Shown here piece by piece: positions 17,601-23,522 of a stretch of DNA of 64,000 nt. Source of the DNA: Cohaesibacter marisflavi (GTDB lineage Bacteria; Pseudomonadota; Alphaproteobacteria; Rhizobiales; Cohaesibacteraceae); the NCBI RefSeq assembly GCF_900115225.1, contig NZ_FOVR01000018.1:1-64000 (forward strand), written 5' to 3'. Made by a program: the position numbers and the translations under genes. Positions within the stretch are counted from its first letter, which is position 1. Each line of letters starts with the position of its first letter. Under the pieces are notes generated by a model. It did not search any database. It saw nothing but the letters and a program-made list of their open reading frames with translations, and had not been told where the DNA came from.

Positions 17601-18448
17601 AGAACAGTATCAAGATGGTGCTGATCTATTCCACCGTCTCTCAGCTTGGCTATGTGCTACTGGCGCTTTCCCTTGGTACAACGCTCGGAGTTGCTGGCGG
17701 GTTGCTGCATTTCGTCAATCACATGCTGCTCAAGGATACACTGTTCCTTGTCGCTGGTGCGATCATGGTGCGCAGTCACGCCACCATGCTGGATGAGCTG
17801 GGTGGGCTTGGCCGCAAGATGCCCATGACCTTCGGTATGTTCCTCTTTGCCGGTTTGTCTCTTGCCGGGGTGCCGCCTCTTAATGGCTTCAGCTCGAAAT
17901 GGATGATCTTTGAAGCATCCTTCCAGTCTGGCCATTGGCTGCTTGGTGTCATGGCAATGATCGGCAGTCTGTTCACACTGGCTGCTGTGCTCAAATTCGC
18001 CCATGCCGCCTTCATGGGAACACCAAACCCGCGGGCTGAAGACGCTGAGGAAGCTCCCGTTGCCATGCTTGTTCCAATGGGTGTTCTGACCCTTGGTAGT
18101 CTGGCTCTCGGTCTCTTTCCCGGCCTCGCTCTGGTGCCGATTGCCGCGATCATGGACGACCTTGGCATGACCCCGATTGCCGCCACGTTGACGGGTCCTC
18201 TGCCGGGAACGGATGGCTGGAGCCCTGTGCTGCTTTCCATCTTGGTTCTGGTCTTTGGCCTCATTCTGCTGCCTTGGTTGCGGCTTGGGCGCAAGAGTGG
18301 CGTGGTCCGCTCCAACGCCCATGTCTGCGGCGTTGGCGATCTGTCGGGTGGTCAGACGCGCCTTGGTGCCATCAGCCTCTTTGAAACTCCGGACAACGCC
18401 ATCCATGGGCTGATGCCCAAGGGCCTTGGCTCAGAACCTCAAGCGTAA
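14663..18448 (+). CDS. Energy-converting hydrogenase giant membrane subunit, CooM-like (fused antiporter modules)
   Basis: A 1261-residue membrane protein made of repeated Mrp/NuoL-type ion-pumping modules. Three copies of the module hallmark MPxTxG...GxPPxxGFxSK occur, at about residues 100-130, 580-610 and 1060-1090. The first module is only the C-terminal half; the second (about 225-690) and third (about 700-1215) are nearly complete, with conserved lysines in LPLAHPQAPSSVSGPLSG and the equivalent DYQMHPAAAPTPVSGY. The length matches CooM of the R. rubrum CO-linked hydrogenase (about 1260). It should couple electron flow to proton or sodium translocation. It is followed 14 bases later by a CooK-like gene. 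Confidence 0.9.
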   Translation: MMTLDPMSLAWMGAIFLLCGEIGALLSLKNPVRVFIVSTIAEIGYVLIGFGIGGAAGETGAYMHITYQLVMRGLVLVSGWYLIRRTASIWLRDLAGSGRRMPFAATLFGFGMFSVMGLSPFKGSFSKFLILYAAIEQGQWAIAAVGTLASIIAAVYYLILIQKICFEKSGHRILLRPAPSLAMPLASLLSVAAALISVFPAPVEHWAASLAGYAGLEGLPEFESPWALLVLVPYIGGFVIFLLGRVSARLRDLSAVALAIASVAMVALDVTLDPTSKLFALLFAGIIAVMVIYSIGYLAKQEWVNRYYFFTFLMLGSMLGLTTAHEFGNFYVYWELMTWTSYFLVIHEQTQKALKAGLVYFVMCAGGAYLMHYGMLVAHAEIGSFEFSALAEGFAGVAPVAALVITGAVFLGFAVKAGMVPFHAWLPLAHPQAPSSVSGPLSGILTKAGLFGIVKILFGVFGVSSIARAAGNGIDLQTVLIVLGCFTLLYGEIRALFEKELKRMLAFSTLAQVGEITAILGIGTALATDAALLHVLNHAVMKTLLFYSAGAFMMRTGLRQISDLAGLGKKMPITAGVYALGSVALMGLPPFSGFISKFLMIYAAAEAGQYAVAVILLLGGIIGVVYYTRVISVLFYHPASAAICEVKEAPATMLLAMGLLAAAILFGGLMPTYQLNLIMPIGNQLAANAGLVPAMVPDLVMQWPLSAGLVMIGAILVLFTGRFSVVWAGRLAVVTLLLAIAAIQYEADRYDLLSFYFALLIAGVGALNMLHTTVYLAHSHAQPRFYAAFLVMIAGLLGMTAAADLFNFFAFWELMSAWALWAAIVHEETAVARREGFKYFLFNTIGASLLFLGVTMVAAQSGTFLLAALGNALAALPVATIAPAIVLVFLGMVMKAAQLPVRIDYQMHPAAAPTPVSGYISAVLLKSGPWGVLKLFVAFGGVAVFAKLGGTVAGQPVLLYAISIIAGITIVYAGVMAVIQNSIKMVLIYSTVSQLGYVLLALSLGTTLGVAGGLLHFVNHMLLKDTLFLVAGAIMVRSHATMLDELGGLGRKMPMTFGMFLFAGLSLAGVPPLNGFSSKWMIFEASFQSGHWLLGVMAMIGSLFTLAAVLKFAHAAFMGTPNPRAEDAEEAPVAMLVPMGVLTLGSLALGLFPGLALVPIAAIMDDLGMTPIAATLTGPLPGTDGWSPVLLSILVLVFGLILLPWLRLGRKSGVVRSNAHVCGVGDLSGGQTRLGAISLFETPDNAIHGLMPKGLGSEPQA

Positions 18449-18462
18449 GGAAGGGAACAACC

Positions 18463-19422
18463 ATGTCTACGCAACTCGGTATTCTTCTTGCGGTATTCCT
18501 GTTCCCCGGCGGCCTGTTCGCTCTGGTATTGGGATTGTCGCTCAAGGGCCTCGATCGGCGTGTCGCAGCCCGGCTTCAGGGGCGGATTGGGCCGCCTCTC
18601 GCACAACCCTTTTTTGATCTGGTCAAGCTCAGCTTCAAACGGACGATGGTGCCTGCCACAGCAAGCCAGCCAGTTTTTCTGGGAGCTCCGCTCGCCGGTG
18701 TCGTCTCCATGCTGGTAGCAGTGGCTCTGGTGCCGGTTTCCGGGCTCTATAGTCCTGATCCGATGCTGGGCAACCTGATCGTGCTGCTCTACCTGCTGAT
18801 GGTTCCTGCCATCGTGCTGATGATTGCAGGGTCGGCTTCAACTTCTCCCTACGGGGCGCTTGGCTTCTCGCGAGAGATGACGCTGATGCTCGCCTATGAG
18901 GCTCCGATTGTGCTGGCGGTGTTGGCCGTTGCCCTGCGCACGGGCATGGGACAGGGCGGTGTCATCACCTTCTCGCTTGTTGACATCATTGCCTATCAGC
19001 GCAGCCATGGCATGTTCCTGCTTGACCCGGTGATGTGGCCAGCGCTTGCAGCCTTTGCCCTGTTTTTTCCGGCTAACCTGGGGATCATCCCCTTCGACAT
19101 CCCCGAAGCTGAAACTGAAGTACTCGAAGGGCCGCTGCTTGAATATTCGGGGCCGGCGCTGGGGCTGTTCAAGGTCATGTCTGCGCTTAAAGCGGTGGTC
19201 GTTCTCAGCCTCGGCATCGCTCTCTTCATGCCGCTGCCCTTCGACGGCATCTGGGGCCTTATTGGCTGGCTGGTGCAACTGGCCGTGCTTATGGAAATCG
19301 GCGTCACCATCGTGCGTCTGTCCATGGGGCGCATGCGGATTGATCAGGCGTTCAGTTTCTTCGTGAAATGGCCTCTGCTGCTTGCTGTCGCGAGTGTTGT
19401 CACCGTCACGGTCGTGGCCTGA
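18463..19422 (+). CDS. Energy-converting hydrogenase membrane anchor, CooK-like (NuoH/HycD family)
   Basis: A 319-residue membrane protein with about eight helices, homologous to complex I NuoH. Family signatures are RVAARLQGRIGPPLAQPFFD near residue 30 and the cytoplasmic acidic loop IPFDIPEAETEVLEG near 215. It links the soluble hydrogenase subunits to the ion-pumping CooM-like subunit. Second gene of the M-K-L-X-U-H operon. Confidence 0.93.
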   Translation: MSTQLGILLAVFLFPGGLFALVLGLSLKGLDRRVAARLQGRIGPPLAQPFFDLVKLSFKRTMVPATASQPVFLGAPLAGVVSMLVAVALVPVSGLYSPDPMLGNLIVLLYLLMVPAIVLMIAGSASTSPYGALGFSREMTLMLAYEAPIVLAVLAVALRTGMGQGGVITFSLVDIIAYQRSHGMFLLDPVMWPALAAFALFFPANLGIIPFDIPEAETEVLEGPLLEYSGPALGLFKVMSALKAVVVLSLGIALFMPLPFDGIWGLIGWLVQLAVLMEIGVTIVRLSMGRMRIDQAFSFFVKWPLLLAVASVVTVTVVA

Positions 19423-19440
19423 GACTAGGAGATAGACAAG

Positions 19441-19878
19441 ATGAATATGATCCCAGACTTCAAGTCGATTGCAACAAAGTCCCCATGGATCTATCGGATC
19501 AATGCTGGCTCCTGCAACGGCTGTGATGTGGAGATGGCCACGACGGCACTTATTCCGCGTTACGATATCGAACGGCTAGGATGCCAATATTGTGGCTCTC
19601 CACGCCATGCTGACATCGTGCTGATTTCCGGACCGCTGACAACCAAGGTGATGGACGCCGCGATGGTGGTGTTCAACGAGATCCCTGATCCCAAGGTCAC
19701 GGTGGCGGTTGGTGTGTGCCCGATCTCGGGTGGCATCTTCCGCGAGAGCTATTCGGTCAAAGCTCCGATCGACCAGTATTTCCCCGTCGACGTCAATGTT
19801 CCCGGCTGTCCGCCACGCCCTCAAGCCATCATTGAAGGTGTCGCCAAGGCAATCGAGATATGGCGTGAGCGGATGTGA
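19441..19878 (+). CDS. [NiFe] hydrogenase small subunit, CooL-like (NuoB family)
   Basis: A 145-residue subunit that carries the proximal [4Fe-4S] cluster. The ligands are C25 and C28 in GSCNGCDVE, C93 in VGVCPISGG and C123 in PGCPPRP. It is short and lacks the extra C-terminal cluster domain of uptake hydrogenases, as expected for group 4 enzymes. It docks on the large subunit encoded at 21013 and passes electrons from the CooX-like ferredoxin subunit. A TAGGAGA ribosome site precedes the ATG. Confidence 0.94.
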   Translation: MNMIPDFKSIATKSPWIYRINAGSCNGCDVEMATTALIPRYDIERLGCQYCGSPRHADIVLISGPLTTKVMDAAMVVFNEIPDPKVTVAVGVCPISGGIFRESYSVKAPIDQYFPVDVNVPGCPPRPQAIIEGVAKAIEIWRERM

Positions 19879-19892
19879 GGAGGGCTAGAGAT

Positions 19893-20393
19893 ATGAATTT
19901 TCTGCAATTATTTGCGCATAATCTGACAAAGGGGCCCTTCACAGACCCGTTCCCCTTTGAGCCTGCGCCAACGGCCAAACGTTTCCGTGGCAAGATCGAG
20001 TTTGATCCTGAAACCTGTGAAGGTTGCCGTAAATGCGAAAAGGTCTGCCCGGCAGGCGCCATTCGCTTCACCAAGACCGCCAATGGTCTGGAATTCGATT
20101 GCTGGCATGACAGCTGCGTTTTCTGTGGCAACTGCGAGTTTCACTGCCCGACGAATGCCATTCACCAAACACAGGACTGGCATCTGGCTCATGTCCAGCA
20201 AGACAAATTCAGCATGGTCGAACATGGAGTCATTCCAAGTCACGAATGCCCAAGCTGTGGCAAGCCAGCTCTTTATACCGCCGCTCCGGCTAACAAGATC
20301 AAAGGCTTCAGCGAAGCAGAAGTCGCCGAGTTCCGTTCGCTCTGTCCGAAATGCCGAGGCAAATATCTCAGAGAAAGAAAGAGCCGGTCATGA
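19893..20393 (+). CDS. Hydrogenase ferredoxin-like subunit, CooX-like (NuoI/HycF family)
   Basis: A 166-residue 2[4Fe-4S] subunit when started at ATG 19893, which has GAGGAGGG eight bases upstream. Cluster 1 uses C42, C45, C48 and C52; cluster 2 uses C75, C78, C81 and C85. Two more cysteine pairs (C119/C122 and C151/C154) follow in a C-terminal tail and look like a zinc or iron knuckle. It should receive electrons from the external ferredoxin and hand them to the CooL-like subunit. The stop overlaps the next start (ATGA). Confidence 0.92.
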   Translation: MNFLQLFAHNLTKGPFTDPFPFEPAPTAKRFRGKIEFDPETCEGCRKCEKVCPAGAIRFTKTANGLEFDCWHDSCVFCGNCEFHCPTNAIHQTQDWHLAHVQQDKFSMVEHGVIPSHECPSCGKPALYTAAPANKIKGFSEAEVAEFRSLCPKCRGKYLRERKSRS

Positions 20394-21010
20394 CACGTTT
20401 TCCTGAAAATTTTGAAACCAGTCTGAGCGCTGCCGCGCCAAAGGGTGTGAACCTGACCACCACGACCGACGCCCATGGCGTTTCGGTGATGTGGTGCGAA
20501 CTTGCCGACAGGAATGATCTCACATCCGTGGGCGAATGCCTGCGACGCTATCATGCCCGGCTGGCCATGGTTTCGGCAAACAAACCTCCTGCTCCAGAAG
20601 AAGAGGAGGACGACAATGATGACGAAGAGGATGAATCAGCTGCGGGTGAAACCAATGAGCCTGAGCAGCCCATGAGTTTTGGGGGCACGCCACAAGACGG
20701 CACCTCCTACGAGCTGGTCTATCACTTCGACGTGGGTGGAGACTATGTGAATGTCGTCGCTTTTCTCCCCGCTGGCGGTTCCATAGCCTCCCTCACGCCC
20801 TTGTTCCGCTCGGCCGATTGGCCAGAACGGGAGATTATGGAGATCTATTCCGTCACCATTACCAATCATCCCGATCCGAGACGGCTGTTCCTTGACGAAA
20901 GCATCGAAGGGGCTGTCCTCGACCGGTTGATCCCTTTCTCCCAGATGGCAAATGCGTCCACGTCCGATGAGTTATGGGCACGGGTCATGGCCGCAGCCAA
21001 GGAGGCATGA
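20390..21010 (+). CDS. Hydrogenase subunit, CooU-like (NuoC/HycE N-terminal family)
   Basis: A 206-residue protein related to the 30-kDa subunit of complex I. The conserved C-terminal half has the FRSADWPEREIMEIYSVTI region and NHPDPRRLFLDE. Between residues 68 and 93 there is a strongly acidic insertion (mainly E and D) before the conserved fold resumes; this looks like a disordered linker. The start at 20390 overlaps the previous stop, and the stop overlaps the ribosome site of the large-subunit gene. Confidence 0.9.
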   Translation: MTRFPENFETSLSAAAPKGVNLTTTTDAHGVSVMWCELADRNDLTSVGECLRRYHARLAMVSANKPPAPEEEEDDNDDEEDESAAGETNEPEQPMSFGGTPQDGTSYELVYHFDVGGDYVNVVAFLPAGGSIASLTPLFRSADWPEREIMEIYSVTITNHPDPRRLFLDESIEGAVLDRLIPFSQMANASTSDELWARVMAAAKEA

Positions 21011-21012
21011 GC

Positions 21013-22113
21013 ATGACAGAGCATACTGTTGCCAGCAGCTATAAAATCCCCGTTGGGCCCCTGCATGTGGCGCTTGAAGAACCTATGTATTTTCGTGTTT
21101 CGGTCAAGGGAGAGACGATTGAAAATGTGGAACTCAACGCCGGTCATGTTCATCGCGGCGTGGAGTATCTTGCGACCAAACGTACTCTTCTTCAGAACAT
21201 GATCCTGACGGAGCGCATCTGCTCGCTCTGTTCAAACAGCCACCCCGAGGCTCTTGCGATGGCGGCTGAGACCATCGGTGCGGTGGAAGTGCCGGAACGG
21301 GCGCAATATTTGCGTGTTATCGCCGGTGAGGTCAAACGTGTTGCCTCTCACTTGTTTAATGTTGGCATTCTGGCTCATCTTGTCGGCTTCGAAGCCCTGT
21401 TCATGCATGCCATGCAGGTGCGCGAAGTGGCTCAGGACCTCAAGGAAGCCGTTTACGGCAATCGCATGGATCTTGGGGCTCACTGCCTTGGAGGCACCCG
21501 ATGCGACATGGATGATGAGGCCATTGCCTTCATGCGGACTGCATTGGACAAGATCGAACCCGATGTCCGTGAACTGGAGAAGACCTACCGCACCAACGGT
21601 TCCATTTTGCGCAGGACCAGAGGGATTGGCATTCTCACCCACGAAGATGCGATTGCTTGCGGCGTTGTCGGTCCGGTGGCCCGGGCCAGCGACATCCAGT
21701 ATGACGTACGAACGGCTGCGCCCTATCATGTCTATGATCGTCTGCCGGTTGAGGTTCCTGTGCTGGACGGTTGTGATGTCTGGTCTCGGGCCATGATCCG
21801 CCTTCAGGAAGCTGTCAATTCCATAGAGATCCTGTGGGTATGCCTTGATCATCTGCCCGATGGACCGATCAACGATGGCGGCGATCCCTATATTCCGCCT
21901 GGGCAGGCGATCGCCCGCACCGAGGCTCCTCGGGGCGAGTTGGTTTACTACCTGAAAACAAATGACGAACCGGAACCGGAGCGGCTGAAATGGCGCGTTC
22001 CGAGCTATCCCAACTGGGATGCTCTGACCTTCATGTTGAAGGAAGCCAAAGTCGCCGACATCGCAATCATCGTGAATAGCATCGACCCGTGCATTTCCTG
22101 CACGGAACGTTGA
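21013..22113 (+). CDS. [NiFe] hydrogenase large subunit, CooH-like (group 4)
   Basis: A 366-residue catalytic subunit. The nickel-iron ligands are C70 and C73 (RICSLC) and C360 and C363 (DPCISC). The chain ends three residues later at R366, so it lacks the C-terminal peptide that maturation proteases remove from most [NiFe] large subunits; as I recall, CooH shares this. I favour ATG 21013 because AAGGAGG lies seven bases upstream; ATG 21007 is too close to it. All four cysteine ligands are intact, so an active Ni-Fe site is expected. Protein order and spacing match cooMKLXUH. Confidence 0.93.
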   Translation: MTEHTVASSYKIPVGPLHVALEEPMYFRVSVKGETIENVELNAGHVHRGVEYLATKRTLLQNMILTERICSLCSNSHPEALAMAAETIGAVEVPERAQYLRVIAGEVKRVASHLFNVGILAHLVGFEALFMHAMQVREVAQDLKEAVYGNRMDLGAHCLGGTRCDMDDEAIAFMRTALDKIEPDVRELEKTYRTNGSILRRTRGIGILTHEDAIACGVVGPVARASDIQYDVRTAAPYHVYDRLPVEVPVLDGCDVWSRAMIRLQEAVNSIEILWVCLDHLPDGPINDGGDPYIPPGQAIARTEAPRGELVYYLKTNDEPEPERLKWRVPSYPNWDALTFMLKEAKVADIAIIVNSIDPCISCTER

Positions 22114-22179
22114 GGCATGCCCCGCTACATCTTGCAACAGCAAGGGAGGACACGGCGGGAAATAGTGATCAGGCACATT

Positions 22180-22199
22180 CCGGCCCAAATTTTGGTCGG
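22180..22199 (+). promoter_or_regulatory. Inverted repeat between the hydrogenase and ferredoxin genes
   Basis: CCGGCCCAAATTTTGGTCGG can fold into a short hairpin with small internal mismatches. It sits in the 150-base gap after the large subunit. No T-run follows, so it may act in transcript processing or stability and not as a terminator; the function is inferred. Confidence 0.3.
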
Positions 22200-22263
22200 G
22201 GTGTCCCCCATAGCGGCGGACCGGCAGGTCGGTTCAGCCAAAGATAACTGAGAGGAGAAAAAA

Positions 22264-22455
22264 ATGGCTTATGCAATCGATCAGGACATCTGTGAAGCCT
22301 GTGGTGCATGCATCGATGAATGCCCGAACAAGGCCATCACCCGCAAAGGCAAGCTCTATTCCATAAACGCCAGCAAATGCAAGGAATGCGAAGGCGATTT
22401 CGATGAGCCGCAATGCGTCGAAGTCTGCCAGTCGGGTGCCGTCTATCACGTTTGA
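22264..22455 (+). CDS. 2[4Fe-4S] ferredoxin
   Basis: A 63-residue ferredoxin. The first cluster motif is CEACGACIDECP; the second is C-x2-C-x8-C-x3-C (CKEC...CVEVC), a longer loop like that of YfhL/allochromatium-type ferredoxins, which usually have low potentials. It has a good ribosome site (GAGAGGAG). It lies between the hydrogenase and the XdhC and MOP genes, where R. rubrum has cooF, and is the natural candidate for the electron shuttle between the aldehyde oxidoreductase and the hydrogenase. Confidence 0.93.
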   Translation: MAYAIDQDICEACGACIDECPNKAITRKGKLYSINASKCKECEGDFDEPQCVEVCQSGAVYHV

Positions 22456-22598
22456 TGTCTCCTGAAGACCTGCCTTCGCTGGACTGGCTGTCAAGGAGGA
22501 GAAACCGTGTGTTTTCTTTCTTCTGGTGGTTGGCTCAGAAAAACCAGTTGGAGGCAGGCCTAGAGGGAAGCATCTGGCCATTTTGAAAGGCAAAAACA

Positions 22599-23465
22599 AT
22601 GAAGGTGTTCAAGGAATTGATCAGGGAGAATGAGGCTGGGCGTCCATGTGCCCTGGCGTCGATCGTCACTACAAACGGATCCATTCCCGCGTCGGACAAA
22701 GCAAAAATGCTTGTTTGCGCCGATCGCACGATCGTGGGAACCGTTGGGGGGGGGCTGGCAGAAGGAAAGATCATCGAAGCGGCCATAAAGGCCATGGAGG
22801 ATGGGAAGTCGGAAATGATTTCTTTCAACCTGCATGACAATCCACTGATGGACAGCGGCATGGTTTGCGGGGGGAGCCTTGACATTTTCGTCGAACCCTT
22901 TCTGCCCGCAGTAACGCTCTACATGTTCGGAGGCGGACATGTGGGGCTGGTAACAGCCGAGCTGGCTCATCGCGTCGGCTACAAGGTTGTCGTGATCGAT
23001 GACCGGGCTGAATTTGCCAATGAAAAACGGTTCCCCTTTGCTGAGCGAACGCTGGCGGGATCATGGCAAGAAAGGATGGAGGAGCTTGAGCCGAATGCAA
23101 GCTCGATAATCTTCATCGCGACGCGGGGACATATTTGCGACAAGGACGTACTGGCCTGGGCGGTCAAAACGCCAGCGAGCTACATCGGCATGATTGGCTC
23201 CAAGCGCAAGATCCGCACGATCAATAGCAAATTGCTGGAGGCCGGAATCTCAGCCGAACAGCTTAGTCGAGTTCGCGCACCGGTGGGATTGGATATCGGT
23301 GCCGACAACCCCGAGGAAATCGCCGTTTCGGTGGTTGCCCAAATGATTGCTCATGTCCGGGGCGCTGAAGGATTGGTCGGACAACCGAGGACCATAGGTG
23401 ATTTGTACCTAACAGCCAATTCAGGGACCGAAGATGGGGAGGAGCTAGCGCACGCCAGTGCCTAG
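22599..23465 (+). CDS. XdhC/CoxI-family molybdenum-enzyme maturation protein
   Basis: A 288-residue protein with the two XdhC parts: an N-terminal domain with TVGGGLAEGKIIEAA and MVCGGSLDIFVEP (the conserved CGG), and a C-terminal Rossmann domain starting at YMFGGGHVG with IGSKRK further on. XdhC proteins bind the molybdenum cofactor, protect it, and help insert the terminal sulfido ligand into xanthine-oxidase-type enzymes. It sits directly upstream of the MOP gene and should serve that enzyme. Confidence 0.92.
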   Translation: MKVFKELIRENEAGRPCALASIVTTNGSIPASDKAKMLVCADRTIVGTVGGGLAEGKIIEAAIKAMEDGKSEMISFNLHDNPLMDSGMVCGGSLDIFVEPFLPAVTLYMFGGGHVGLVTAELAHRVGYKVVVIDDRAEFANEKRFPFAERTLAGSWQERMEELEPNASSIIFIATRGHICDKDVLAWAVKTPASYIGMIGSKRKIRTINSKLLEAGISAEQLSRVRAPVGLDIGADNPEEIAVSVVAQMIAHVRGAEGLVGQPRTIGDLYLTANSGTEDGEELAHASA

Positions 23466-23522
23466 GACTCGGGAATCAGCAGGCGGATGGAGGCTTCCAG
23501 CCGCAGGATTAGGAGAAGAGTG

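Noticed and set aside
14663-22113. Formate hydrogenlyase (Hyc/Hyf) as the identity of the hydrogenase
   Set aside because: Gene order, the single giant antiporter subunit and the short large subunit fit cooMKLXUH better, and no formate dehydrogenase gene is nearby.
21232-22188. 318-codon minus-strand frame
   Set aside because: Antisense to the hydrogenase large subunit, which has complete Ni-Fe motifs.
22180-22199. Intrinsic terminator after the hydrogenase genes
   Set aside because: No T-run follows and the ferredoxin gene downstream fits the same operon.
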